Shown: positions 16,583 to 25,810, counted from the stretch's first letter. The stretch: DNA of 44,087 nucleotides from JAKVCB01 sp963578605 (GCA_963578605.1 CAUZEA010000044.1:1-44087); one strand, 5' to 3'. A program made the numbers and translations. The notes: generated by a model from the sequence alone, not told the origin.

Positions 16583-16780
16583 ATGCCACAAGGTACTATC
16601 AAGAAGGTAATAGCAGAAAAAGGCTTCGGATTCATCGATAGCAATGGAGACGAACTCTTCTTTCACCATTCGGCCTTGGTTGGGACTACGATCGAGGCAC
16701 TGCATGAGGGTCAAGCCGTTGAATATGAAGAGGGGCGAGGTCCAAAGGGTCCCCGTGCCGAGAACGTGCGCCCCACGTAG
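16583..16780 (+). CDS. cold-shock protein (CspA family)
   Basis: This 65-residue single cold-shock domain has both RNA-binding motifs: RNP1 KGFGFI (residues ~14-19) and RNP2 ELFFHHS (~25-31). The usual third aromatic region is followed by YEEGRGPKGPRAENV. Such proteins bind single-stranded nucleic acid and melt RNA structure in the cytoplasm. ATG 16583 has GAGAGGA about eight bases upstream. It lies 92 bp after the DEAD-box helicase. With the divergent RRM gene it completes an RNA-chaperone cluster. Confidence 0.95.
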   Translation: MPQGTIKKVIAEKGFGFIDSNGDELFFHHSALVGTTIEALHEGQAVEYEEGRGPKGPRAENVRPT

Positions 16781-17521
16781 TTCACCGAACTACTATCACG
16801 AAGGGTTTGCGATACGACACACCGCATTCCCCGCTTGGTCGTTGTAGGCGTTGACCCACTCGGTGGACCAGGTAAAATCCTGCGAGCCTTTGCGCGTGAG
16901 AGACCTTGGTGGTCGCTGTCGGAGGATACGGTCTTGCGCGCATTCTGGAAGTTCCTGGATACTCCGGGGCGAAAATTGGCGCTGAAACCGGCGCTGAAAC
17001 CGGCGCTGACAGGCACTCTCTGCAGGTGACTAACCAGCACGGTAAACAGGCGACCCGGCAGAGCGCAAAATCAAGCACACTTCCTCATCCATAAACAGCG
17101 CAAACCAAACCGCAGCAGCCAGCCGCGTTGTCTTGCACGGACTCGCAAGCAACGAAAACAGTTTGGGAAAACCAGCCTGTCTTGCTACTCAGGGTTAGCT
17201 ACTCAGGGTTGCTGTCTTACGACGAGGCTGTGTGCGTTACAGAGCGATACTCTGCACGAGTCATGGCGCCCCATGAACCCGCAGGTCCCCATGAATTTTG
17301 CGAAGAACAATGGGAAAAATTGACTGGAGGAGGCCTGGCGAGCAGCCTTACTGTTTGACCCCGTTGGAATGCCGACCAGTTTTTGGTGTTTCGGGGCGAC
17401 GCGGCTCGTCGACTTGCGTTCGATAAGAGAGATTAACTGCCGGCAAAGGCGGAGCCCTGAATGTCTGAACATCAACCGGCAGATGCACAGCGGGCAAAAC
17501 GTACACACAGAGTCACTTCTC
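16781..17521. other. no gene recognised; short direct repeats
   Basis: No convincing gene lies between the cold-shock gene and the GH99-like gene. The stretch contains GGCGCTGAAACC twice in tandem plus a partial third copy (16978-17009) and a 13-bp direct repeat GCTACTCAGGGTT at 17184-17196 and 17198-17210. Open frames on both strands (for example 16782-17078 minus) lack recognisable motifs. Confidence 0.5.
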
Positions 17522-20263
17522 ATGTTCCTCGCCGGACGTGCACCAGCCTTAAGCGATTCGGTTCGCGCGGTGGCACTGACTTTGTGCTTGTGTTTGTCGG
17601 TCTTTAACCATGCAATTGGTGACCCGACAGTCGGTGTCTATTACTATCCGTGGTGGGGCGAGGGCATATCTGGAGGACACACGTTCAACCAAACGTTGCG
17701 GACGCACCTCACGCCTGAACTGCAGCTACCAGCGGTGGGCCTGTATCATAGCCGTGACGCAGATGTCATCTCCGCGCATATCGATCAGAGCCACATCGGC
17801 AACATTTCGATGTGGTCACTCAGTTGGTGGGGGCCAGGTTCGTTCGCAGATATTGCCATCAGGAACCACATCCTGCCACATGAACGAGCTTCGGAAATCA
17901 GCTACACGATTCACTACGAATCGTCGGGGCGTTTAGGGGATGCCGGCAACCCAGATTACACCAACCTGATCCCCGACTTTCAGTACCTGGCGGGAAATGT
18001 CTTCAACAATCCCAATTATATGCGCATCGATGGGCGGCCAGTCGTCGTCATGTATCTTACCCGCGCGTACTTCGATGATCAGACAGGTTGGAATGAACTG
18101 AACAACCTCCGCTCCACGATGCAGCAGCAATACGGGTATGACCCATATATTATTGGCGACCATTTGTTCGGGGCAGTTGCAACCGGTGTATCTCAGATGG
18201 ATGCCATCACGGGGTTCGACGTTTACGGCCAGGAGTTTGGCGACGGCATATCCGATCAAAATAGTATCAACGGCCTGAAGCAGATTTATGCCAACGCCAA
18301 GTCGCTTGCCAACAATCAGGGAGTCGATTTCGTGCCGGGGGTTTCACCAGGCTACAACGATAGAGTGGTCCGCGACGACCACCCGCCGGCCGCGAGATAC
18401 CTTCAGGAGTTGGGGCCGACGAGTCCCGGTTCGGTGATGGAGGCAATGCTCGAAGACGCCGTTCTACCGTATACAGATCCGGATATCAACGAACTGATTC
18501 TGGTCAACTCCTTCAACGAATGGCACGAAGATACGCAGATCGAAGCCAGCGTTATTTCTTTTCGGACCAATACCGACGATTCGGCGACGGGCTCGGAATT
18601 GACCGCGGGGAGATTTTATGAGGGTTACGGAACTCGATACTTGGATATTCTTCGATCAGCAACCTCGTCTGAGCCTCCGCCTGGGCCATCCACTTTGACG
18701 TGGCACGCTATCAATCGTCGAACTCAGATTGACCTGGGCGGCCCCGACGTTGCCGACAACATGACGCATCCGCAGGTTGGCGACGGCGATACGACCGACA
18801 TTAGCGTCGGCGGCCGGATAGCCCGCCGCAACGTCGATCCCAATGAGGACTTTTACTTCTATTTCGCGGTGGACGACTCGTTTGCATTCCAGGGCGACCA
18901 GCCGGAGTTGTCGATTACCATCGACTACTTCGATAGCGGGACCGGAACGCTCACACTGCAATACGACTCGGATACCGGCGACACGTTACCCGCCTTTTAC
19001 AAAGTCGGCGACAACGTTACCCTCACCGGAACCGGTACCTGGAAACAGCACACGTTCCAGGTGAACGATGCCTACTTTGGCAATCGCCAGAACCATGGCG
19101 CCGACTTCCGCATCGTTGGTGGGATCGGTAACCCTTTCTATCTGGACCGCCTCCAGGTGACGAGCGGCCAGACGGATTGGTTTGAGGCCACCAGTTGGAC
19201 GCCCGGAGGGGGCCCCCCCAACAGCGCCAACCAGACTGCCGTGTTCGGCGGCTTGATTACCGGCCCGACCGTTGCCACTTTGACGAGTGACGTGACGGTG
19301 AATCGCGTCGAATTTGACAATGCCACACACAGTTACACCATTTCCGGGTCGAACTCGGTCAATATCGACAGAGGCACAAAGCCAGGTTTGCCGGCGACCG
19401 GGGTCTTTGTATCCGGTGGCAGCCACGAGTTTGAGGTGGTCACCAACATCAGGAGTGATGCCACGGTAGATGTTGGCTCGAACAGCACGCTGACTTTTAA
19501 CAATGCACTCAACTTGATGGGAAACACATTGACCAAGATGGGTGTGGGCACCGTGGTGTTCCACAACGACCTGGTAACAGGCGGTGGTGCGGTGAACGTC
19601 CAGCAAGGCACGGTCTCGGGCAAGGGAACGGTGAGTGGCAACGTGCACAACTCGGGTGGCACCATCGCGCCGGGTAGCAGTCCCGGCCAACTCACCATCA
19701 CGGGGAACTACACGCAACAGGCAGACGCCACCCTCGAGATCGAGATCGGCGGTACGACTCAGGGTGAAGAATACGACCTGCTCGAGGTCCTGGAGAATGC
19801 CTCGCTGGCCGGGACACTGGCCGTATCGTTGATCAACGGATTTGTGCCGGACTCGAGCGATACCTTCACGGTGCTGACCGTGGCCGGAGAGTTGACCGAC
19901 CTTGGACTGGTGCTGGGCGGCCCTGATGCTGGATTATTCAGTCTGAATGTCGACACCGCCAGCGACCTGATCATGCTGACGGCTGTGGCCGTTGGCCTGG
20001 CCGGCGACTACAACGACGACGGCGCGGTCGATGCGGCCGACTACACAATCTTTCGGGACAATCTGGGTGGCAACTCGTCTGTGCTCAACGGCAACGGTTC
20101 CGGCGCGGCGACGGTTGTGCAAGCCGACTACAATCTGTGGAAGCAGAATTTCGGAAACTTCGGTACTGGTAGCGGTGCGGCCATACCCGAGCCGTCGACC
20201 GCGTTGCTTCTGGTGACGAGTCTGCTGGGGTTGGCACGCATTGAAAGGAAGCACGCGGCCTGA
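17522..20263 (+). CDS. secreted GH99-like glycosidase with dockerin-like and PEP-CTERM segments
   Basis: This protein has about 913 residues. After a signal region (VRAVALTLCLCLSVFNHAIG) comes a GH99-like TIM barrel (about 35-380): VGVYYYPWWGEG, SMWSLSWWGPG, DGRPVVVMYL, TGFDVYGQ and NSFNEWHEDTQIE. The two Glu of EWHE fall at residues 333 and 336, matching the catalytic pair of GH99 enzymes (endo-alpha-mannanase/mannosidase). A beta-rich domain follows (about 385-545). Next come autotransporter-type repeats (GNVHNSGGTIAPGSSPGQLT). Then an EF-hand/dockerin-like segment (GDYNDDGAVDAADYTIFRDN) and a C-terminal sorting tail (IPEPSTALLLVTSLLGLARI, then basic residues). The last implies exosortase processing. 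ATG 17522 is preferred; in-frame starts at 17369 and 17483 are alternatives. Substrate is unproven. Confidence 0.85.
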   Translation: MFLAGRAPALSDSVRAVALTLCLCLSVFNHAIGDPTVGVYYYPWWGEGISGGHTFNQTLRTHLTPELQLPAVGLYHSRDADVISAHIDQSHIGNISMWSLSWWGPGSFADIAIRNHILPHERASEISYTIHYESSGRLGDAGNPDYTNLIPDFQYLAGNVFNNPNYMRIDGRPVVVMYLTRAYFDDQTGWNELNNLRSTMQQQYGYDPYIIGDHLFGAVATGVSQMDAITGFDVYGQEFGDGISDQNSINGLKQIYANAKSLANNQGVDFVPGVSPGYNDRVVRDDHPPAARYLQELGPTSPGSVMEAMLEDAVLPYTDPDINELILVNSFNEWHEDTQIEASVISFRTNTDDSATGSELTAGRFYEGYGTRYLDILRSATSSEPPPGPSTLTWHAINRRTQIDLGGPDVADNMTHPQVGDGDTTDISVGGRIARRNVDPNEDFYFYFAVDDSFAFQGDQPELSITIDYFDSGTGTLTLQYDSDTGDTLPAFYKVGDNVTLTGTGTWKQHTFQVNDAYFGNRQNHGADFRIVGGIGNPFYLDRLQVTSGQTDWFEATSWTPGGGPPNSANQTAVFGGLITGPTVATLTSDVTVNRVEFDNATHSYTISGSNSVNIDRGTKPGLPATGVFVSGGSHEFEVVTNIRSDATVDVGSNSTLTFNNALNLMGNTLTKMGVGTVVFHNDLVTGGGAVNVQQGTVSGKGTVSGNVHNSGGTIAPGSSPGQLTITGNYTQQADATLEIEIGGTTQGEEYDLLEVLENASLAGTLAVSLINGFVPDSSDTFTVLTVAGELTDLGLVLGGPDAGLFSLNVDTASDLIMLTAVAVGLAGDYNDDGAVDAADYTIFRDNLGGNSSVLNGNGSGAATVVQADYNLWKQNFGNFGTGSGAAIPEPSTALLLVTSLLGLARIERKHAA

Positions 20264-20700
20264 TCTTTACGCTTCGAAGCTTCGTAGACGGTCACACAAA
20301 ATACGCATGAGAAGGCGAAGTCGCACGACCGTGGTGCAGGAAAGGGGCCGCAGTCGGGTTCTCTACTGAATTCCCAGAAAAGCGGGGTCTGTCCCCGTTT
20401 CTTTTTTTGGTCAATGTCGGTAGTTCCTCGTCATTGTCGCATTTTCAATGTGCGGACGCCGGCACCCGGACAAAGAACTGCCTTAGGTGACACGCCGGCT
20501 TGACGAAAATACACACTTTGTACACTGTCGGGAGTGTGATGAGATTTCTAGGTGGTTGCCGAAAAATAAAAAACACTCCATTCACGACGTGGTGGTTCGA
20601 ATCGGCCCAGCACTATTTTGGTTTGCTGGTTACAATTCATGATCTCAACCAACTGTAGACCCGCTGGATCAATGGGATCCACCGAAGGAGCACATTCGTC
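20264..20700. other. intergenic region with terminator, no gene
   Basis: The region between the GH99-like gene and the small DUF5993-like gene holds the 10-bp palindrome GCTTCGAAGC just after the stop and the terminator annotated separately. A weak promoter-like pair (TTGACG at 20500, TACACT at 20521, short 15-bp spacing) could serve the DsbB pair. No coding sequence was seen. Confidence 0.45.
20380..20409 (+). terminator. intrinsic terminator after the GH99-like gene
   Basis: The GC stem CGGGG/CCCCG (20383-20387 with 20393-20397, loop TCTGT) is flanked by A-rich sequence upstream and TTTCTTTTTTT downstream. It lies about 120 bp after the stop codon. The A-run before the stem means it could also work on the other strand. 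Confidence 0.7.
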
Positions 20701-20859
20701 ATGATCGCTGCAGGGATTTTCTTATGCTTGTTTTTTTTGCTGAGTTCAACGCTGCGCCATCTCCCGTGGTTGTCGGTGATCCTCTTCTTCCTGACACTCG
20801 GGTTCATGATCCTGCTGTTCATGCACCATGCCACCGACAAACTGGACCTTAATTTCTGA
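20701..20859 (+). CDS. 52-residue membrane protein, DUF5993-like
   Basis: The frame encodes MIAAGIFLCLFFLLSSTLRH and then a second hydrophobic helix, ending FMHHATDKLDLNF. Two membrane helices and the HHATDxLxLNF tail match what I recall of the small DUF5993 family, which is often found beside DsbB. AAGGAG lies about ten bases before the ATG. It is 59 bp upstream of dsbB and probably in the same transcript. A role as accessory subunit of the disulfide-forming system is inference from the pairing. Confidence 0.7.
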   Translation: MIAAGIFLCLFFLLSSTLRHLPWLSVILFFLTLGFMILLFMHHATDKLDLNF

Positions 20860-20918
20860 CCTCGAAATACGACCATTACTGACCTCCCAGCGCAACTGCC
20901 AATCACGAGGAGTTGGGT

Positions 20919-21632
20919 ATGCCTGCCGCCAAACACATACGTTCTATCAACGACGAACATCCGGCCTGGAGAATCTGGACCAGAATCGAATTGCTGATCC
21001 TGCACCTCTGTGTGCTGGGCATTTCGGGCGTCCTCCTGGGGGCGTTTTGGGTACAGTTCGTGGGCGGCGAATATCCGTGCCCGCTCTGCTTGCTGCAGCG
21101 CATGGCCATGATCCTGACGGCCGTCGGGTCGATCTTCGTGATTACCCATGGCCACTACGCACGCATCCAGGGATTTTCGGTGATGGGTTTGGGCTACGGG
21201 ATGTCGCTACTCGCAGCCGTGGTGGGCATGTCGGTCTCTACCCGCCAGATCCTCCTGCACATCGTGCCTGGTGACTCGGGCTATGGAAACCCGGTCTTTG
21301 GCCTGCACCTCTACACCTGGGCGCTGATCGTGTTCGTGTTCGTGATCATGGTCAGCGGATTGATGCTGATCTTCGGTCGCGAGCCGGTACTTCATTGTCC
21401 CGTTTGCCATGACACCGAACCGGCGGCAAGTAAGACTCCGCACGGTTTAAAGCTTCCGTGGTATTCCTGGTGTATGTATTGGCTGTTCGGCGCAGTTATC
21501 CTGGCCAACGCCGTCTCAGCGTTCGCCGAAGCCGGGTTCAATGCCTACCTTCCCGACAATCCGACGAGTTACATCCTCTTCGAAGGCGACGGGACGTCGG
21601 CATCGGGGACGAACGAAAGCAGCCCGAAGTAG
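20919..21632 (+). CDS. dsbB: DsbB-family disulfide bond formation protein
   Basis: This 237-residue inner-membrane protein resembles quinone-linked thiol oxidases. After the first helix comes the active-site signature EYPCPLCLLQR with the CPLC pair, as in DsbB, which reoxidises DsbA using quinones. Four helices are followed by an extra segment with HCPVC and a fifth helix (WYSWCMYWLFGAVILANAVS). The second periplasmic loop (about SVSTRQILLHIVPGDSGYG) has no Cys, so the usual second pair of DsbB is absent there. ATG 20919 follows GAGGAG at a good distance. Its neighbour is the DUF5993-like small protein. Confidence 0.85.
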   Translation: MPAAKHIRSINDEHPAWRIWTRIELLILHLCVLGISGVLLGAFWVQFVGGEYPCPLCLLQRMAMILTAVGSIFVITHGHYARIQGFSVMGLGYGMSLLAAVVGMSVSTRQILLHIVPGDSGYGNPVFGLHLYTWALIVFVFVIMVSGLMLIFGREPVLHCPVCHDTEPAASKTPHGLKLPWYSWCMYWLFGAVILANAVSAFAEAGFNAYLPDNPTSYILFEGDGTSASGTNESSPK

Positions 21633-21888
21633 TGCCACCAGGGATGTCGTGTTACGTCTTAGTGACACGATTCCAGAACTTTGCAACTCCAAATTTTTGA
21701 CCGCACGGTTCCGGATCACGTTGTTTCTCGCGTTCTGTTGAAAGACCCCATCGGCGCGGTTAAACTGCCAACCACTGCAAGCGCAGATCGTCTTCAGGCT
21801 CAACCCAAATGGTCAATGTCGAATCAGGTTTTGAATCGGCTTCGATACGCGGACCGATGTCATAGTCACGGAACTCCTAAACATCCTG

Positions 21889-22742
21889 TTGCCGATCTAC
21901 GGCTGCGTAGGGCTGGGGTTTGTACTCAGCCGCTTTGGTTTCTCCTGGGACGCGAAGGTGATTTCGCCGCTCATACTCCAGGTGTCCTTGCCGCTGCTCG
22001 TGATCCACCAATTCACGCGACCCGAGGTTACAAGCGGCAGCATCATCCGGATGCTCCTGGCGGCGGTTCTGGTCGTGGGCCTCTTCGTCGTGGTTTTCGG
22101 AGTTCTGCTCCGCGTCACGGGTCTTCCCATCCGAACCTACCTAGCCGCCGCATGCTTCTCGAACATGGCGATTGGGTTCGCACTCGGTTATCTTGGATTC
22201 GGAAATTCGGAAATTCGGGATTCGCGATGAGTCTCGCCTTCGGTTCCGTCATGCTGTTCGCACAGTTTACCCTGGGGAGATGGCTTCCAAGCGGGAAGAT
22301 CGAGATGAAACCTGTCTTCGGCCAGGTGTTTCTCTACGCGTTAGTTTTGGGAATGGTGCTGATGTTCGTGGGCATTCATCTTCCGAGCTACGTGGAGCGC
22401 GGTCTGCACCTGGTCGGGAAAATAACAATCCCACTCTTGTTGCTTTCTCTCGGGTTTGCGCTGGCCAAGGTCAGTCTCGCAGGATTCGGCAAGGGGATGC
22501 TGCTCGCCACGGTTCACCTGATTATTTGCGCATGCATCGGAGTGGGTGTCGCGTGGGTTCTTCCGCTTCAGGAAGAGCAGCGCAAGCTGGTGATCCTGCT
22601 GTCGATTCTTCCGTCCGCGACAATTAACATTCTGATCGGGCAAGAGGCGGGGGACGATCTGGAACCACTCACGATTTTCGTCACCTGTACGAATCTGTGG
22701 CTGGTCGTCAGCTTGCCGGTCGCGATCGCCATACTTCTGTGA
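21889..22742 (+). pseudogene. AEC (auxin efflux carrier) family transporter, frameshifted
   Basis: Two frames together encode a permease of the AEC family. The first (to 22230) has LLPIYGCVGLGFVLSRFGFS, SLPLLVIHQFTRP and ACFSNMAIGFALGYLGFGN. The second (to 22742) has SGFAMSLAFGSVMLFAQFTL, LGKITIPLLLLSLGFALA and ILLSILPSATINILIGQEAG. At the junction the octamer GGAAATTC occurs twice in tandem (22201-22208, 22209-22216); removing one copy restores the frame as GFGNSGFAMSL. No ATG, GTG or TTG precedes TTG 21889 in frame, so the start may also be damaged. The intact protein would transport organic anions across the inner membrane. Confidence 0.85.
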
Positions 22743-22864
22743 GCACTCCGAGGCGGTCTGGCGGGCTCGGTCGGCCTGGCAGGGATCGCGGGCACCGTAT
22801 GCGACGGCTACGTGCCGCACCTAGGGCACAAAAAGGGACACGGCTGGGTTCTCGACCAATTCTC

Positions 22865-22890
22865 AAAAAAAACTGCGTTCCGGGACGCAG
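22865..22890 (-). terminator. intrinsic terminator for the DUF1501 gene
   Basis: On the minus strand a perfect 6-bp stem CTGCGT/ACGCAG with a 6-nt loop is followed by eight T. It lies 46 bp beyond the stop of the DUF1501 gene. It would also stop read-through from the convergent AEC gene only weakly, because the T-run is on the minus-strand side. Confidence 0.75.
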
Positions 22891-22935
22891 CTTATGAACG
22901 CAGTCCAGTCAACCATGTGCCACAGCCGTCAAGCT

Positions 22936-24282
22936 TCAGAACAATTCGGCCATCGGGCGGCCATTTTTGGGGACGACGGGAATAAGGCGTCCGACAGGAT
23001 CGGTCCAGTGGGAGTTGACGTCGATGCCGAGATGCTTGAACGTGGTTGCAGCCAGGTCTTCGGGGCTCACGGGACGAGCGGCGATCTCGCCACCGTGGCG
23101 ATCAGTTGCGCCGATGACTTGCCCGTGTCGTAAACCGCCGCCTGCCAACACCATGGACATCACGGGTAACCAATGACCACGTCCCGCGTCTTTGTTGATC
23201 TTCGGCGAACGGCCAAATTCGCCCATCATCAGCACCAACGTGCTGTCGAGCAATCCGCGCTGCTGAAGATCGGTGACCAGCGCATGCAACACTTGGTCGA
23301 CGCGTGGCAAGAGCGGCGTCAGGCCTTTGACGATGCCACCCCAGCGAACGCTGTCACCATGATGGTCGAAATATCCCCAAGCACCGCTAACGAGTACAAA
23401 TGTTACCCCTGCCTCGACCAGTCGCCGGGCCAGTAGAGCCTTTTGGCCAATGCTCTCCTTGCCGTAGGCGGTGCGGGTAGCTTCGGTTTCTTCTTCGACG
23501 TTGAACGCCTTTTGCACTTTGCCAGAGAGCACCATTTCGTAGGCCTGGCGGGTAAACCTGTCCATGCTGGCGAGTACAGCGGGTTTTTCGGTTTGGTGGC
23601 CGAAGCGATTGACCTCGCGACGCAGTCGTTCGCGATCTTGTATCCGGGAAATGGTAATCCCCGCGGGCAGCGCCAACGCATCGGCCAATTTGAGTCCCTT
23701 GACCGGCGCGTATTGATCGCCCATGTGGCCAGAATACCACACGTCGCTAGTCCAATTATCTGCCAATCCGAGAAAGGCTGGCATGTCGGGGTCGTTCGGT
23801 CCGCGAAACTTGGCGACAATGGATCCCATCGACGGAAAACCTCCGCCATCTTTGCCATCGTCAGTTCGCCGGGCCAGAGAATTACCCGATTGCATGGTGA
23901 TTGGCGTATGATCGCTGGCGCTGCAATCGACCGAACGAATGATCGAGAGCTTGTCGGCGATTGAGGCCTGCAGGGGCAAGTGTTCGCTAAACTGCACACC
24001 GGGAATCTTGGTGGATATTGAGCCGTACGGGCCACGGATTTCCAGAGGCGCATCCGGCTTGGGATCCCACATGTCGATATGGCTTGGCCCACCGGAGAGC
24101 CAGAACAGGATCACCGCCTTCTTGTCGGCAGTGGGACTGTTTGCGGCGGCCAGGGCTTGTTGAAAGCCTGGCTGCAATAACCCACCCAGACCGGCCACCC
24201 CCACTTCCAGAAACCATCGCCGCGACCCCACGCGTATGAGAGGGTTGTTTCTAGCACCAGGACGTAGGCAATCAGGCCACAT
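22936..24282 (-). CDS. DUF1501 (sulfatase-like) exported protein
   Basis: This 448-residue member of the DUF1501 family is among the most abundant paralogous groups in planctomycetes. After a Tat-like leader (SRRWFLEVGVAGLGGLLQPG) come the family motifs KAVILFWLSGGPSHIDMWDPKP, PMGSIV-type loops, GYFDHHGD, the phosphatase/sulfatase-like MMGEFGRSPKINKDAGRGHW, and ATDRHGGE with the C-terminal HLGID. The fold is of the alkaline phosphatase/sulfatase superfamily; no substrate is known. Relatives often pair with DUF1549/DUF1553 cytochrome-like genes, which are not found in this window. The start is uncertain: the track from 24282 gives a 21-residue pre-leader. A terminator follows at 22865-22890. 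Confidence 0.9.
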   Translation of the reverse strand: MWPDCLRPGARNNPLIRVGSRRWFLEVGVAGLGGLLQPGFQQALAAANSPTADKKAVILFWLSGGPSHIDMWDPKPDAPLEIRGPYGSISTKIPGVQFSEHLPLQASIADKLSIIRSVDCSASDHTPITMQSGNSLARRTDDGKDGGGFPSMGSIVAKFRGPNDPDMPAFLGLADNWTSDVWYSGHMGDQYAPVKGLKLADALALPAGITISRIQDRERLRREVNRFGHQTEKPAVLASMDRFTRQAYEMVLSGKVQKAFNVEEETEATRTAYGKESIGQKALLARRLVEAGVTFVLVSGAWGYFDHHGDSVRWGGIVKGLTPLLPRVDQVLHALVTDLQQRGLLDSTLVLMMGEFGRSPKINKDAGRGHWLPVMSMVLAGGGLRHGQVIGATDRHGGEIAARPVSPEDLAATTFKHLGIDVNSHWTDPVGRLIPVVPKNGRPMAELF

Positions 24283-24637
24283 GGCAAATCCAACAGTGGG
24301 CGACCCAGAGACACTTCAAGCGCCAACCCCAGTTTACCGCGATGTGTACTAACGAGCAACACTCGTTTTGCAAGTCAGGCCTTGCATGGCCATATCAGTT
24401 TGATGCGGAACGGGCTACGAAACTTAAGGTGTCATCCGAGGTGCGTTCCCTTTTAGTCTCGTGTGCAATTCAACGGACGTAACTCCCCTTCGCCGGCGGT
24501 TGCTTTGGGAAACTGGACCGTTGATACGCCAGCCGCGAGGAGTTAAAACTCATGTCCGTTTACCATGGCAGAATCGGCTGGCTGGTTATGCTGAGTCCAT
24601 TTCTGGCGCAGCCTGCTGCAGAAACGAAAAACACGCG
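24283..24637. other. divergent intergenic region, no gene
   Basis: The region between the DUF1501 and C45 genes was examined on both strands. An open frame from GTG 24461 continues into the C45 gene, but its first 59 codons show no signal peptide or homology, so it was treated as non-coding. It probably contains both promoters. Confidence 0.4.
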
Positions 24638-25699
24638 ATGACGAACCTTCCCACGCGATATCCCGAGATTGAAGTGTCAGGCAGTCCCCGCACGATGGGA
24701 CAGCAAATTGGTGAAGCAGCCGGCGAGCAGGTGCGTGGTTTTTGCCAGATGGCACTGGAGCATGTGAACCGCGTTGTGAAGGTTTCTCCGGGGCTTGCCG
24801 AGGCGGTTGCCCGTGATTCGCTCACGCATGCCGAGCAATACGCGCCGGAGATGGTCGAGGAGCTGCGCGGCGTGGCCGAAAGTAGTGGCGTGTCGCTCCA
24901 GCAGGTGATGCTACTGCAGGTCCGCAACCAGTTTACCGAGGGGATGGACCATGTCTGCACAGCACTCTCGCTCGATCCCCAGGCCACCGCGACGGGCCAC
25001 GCCATTGTCGCACAAAACTGGGATAATGATCCCGCGCTGGACCAGTTCACGATCGTGCTCACCCGCAGGCCAACAGGAAAGCCCGCCTTGTTGAACGTCA
25101 CGCAGGCCGGCTTGATCTCTTACCTGGGGTGTAGCGCCGCCGGGATCGGTGTGTGTGTAAACACCTTGCCTGCTCCCAGTCGCCCGGTCGGGGTGCCCCA
25201 TTATTTCACCCTGCGGGCTGTTTACGAGGCGACCTGCCTGGATGATGCGGTGCAGGCGGTCAAGCGTGCCTGGCGTGCAATCCCAGCCAACATGATGATG
25301 GCTACACCTCAGGGCCCAGCCAACCTGGAAATCACGATCGACGATGTGCGCGTGTTGCGAGACAGCAAGGCGCTGACGCACACCAACCATTGCCTGCACC
25401 CGGAACTGCTCGCGGTGAATGACCGGTTCCCCGAGTTGATTCAATCCCATCCACGCAAACGGCGAATCGACACCCTCGTGATCGATGCCCACAGGCCACT
25501 GTCGCTTGAAGAGGTCAAGTCGGCACTCGCAGACCACGACAATTTTCCCCGCTCGATCTGTCGGCATCCCAACGATGACCCGCTCCACGGATTCATGACC
25601 ACGGTCTTTTCGGTCATCATCGATACGGATGCCAGGCAAATGCACGTCAGCCGTGGAAATCCCTGCGTGCAGCCGTACGAGGTTTACCGGCTCAAGTAG
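24638..25699 (+). CDS. C45 family peptidase / acyltransferase (AAT-like)
   Basis: This 353-residue protein resembles the isopenicillin-N acyltransferase group (peptidase C45, Ntn-hydrolase fold). Features: EVSGSPRTMGQQIGEAAGEQ at the N-terminus, ELRGVAESSGV, then DHVCTALSL with Cys107 as the probable nucleophile. Also present are VAQNWDNDP, NVTQAGLISYLGCSAAGIGV and ALTHTNHCLHP. C45 enzymes self-cleave before the Cys and hydrolyse or transfer acyl-amide groups; here the preceding residue is Val rather than the usual Gly. The cytoplasmic location is inferred from the lack of a signal peptide with ATG 24638. It is a single gene; convergent neighbour at 25811. Confidence 0.8.
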   Translation: MTNLPTRYPEIEVSGSPRTMGQQIGEAAGEQVRGFCQMALEHVNRVVKVSPGLAEAVARDSLTHAEQYAPEMVEELRGVAESSGVSLQQVMLLQVRNQFTEGMDHVCTALSLDPQATATGHAIVAQNWDNDPALDQFTIVLTRRPTGKPALLNVTQAGLISYLGCSAAGIGVCVNTLPAPSRPVGVPHYFTLRAVYEATCLDDAVQAVKRAWRAIPANMMMATPQGPANLEITIDDVRVLRDSKALTHTNHCLHPELLAVNDRFPELIQSHPRKRRIDTLVIDAHRPLSLEEVKSALADHDNFPRSICRHPNDDPLHGFMTTVFSVIIDTDARQMHVSRGNPCVQPYEVYRLK

Positions 25700-25810
25700 T
25701 GATCGAACCGGGCTCGATAAGAATCATGGAAGTCGACCTGGTCCTTTTGCTGACCGCGAGTGGAGACACACGACATTGAGCACGTAACGTGTGTATGTCA
25801 TGGACGTTAG

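Noticed and set aside
16782..17078. 98-residue minus-strand frame with a SAPVSAP repeat
   Set aside because: The repeat only reflects the GGCGCTGAAACC DNA repeat and no domain is recognisable.
21681..22200. N-terminal part of the long frame ending at 22742 read as a soluble domain
   Set aside because: It is out of frame with the transporter; the true N-terminal half is in the neighbouring frame, joined through the 8-bp duplication.
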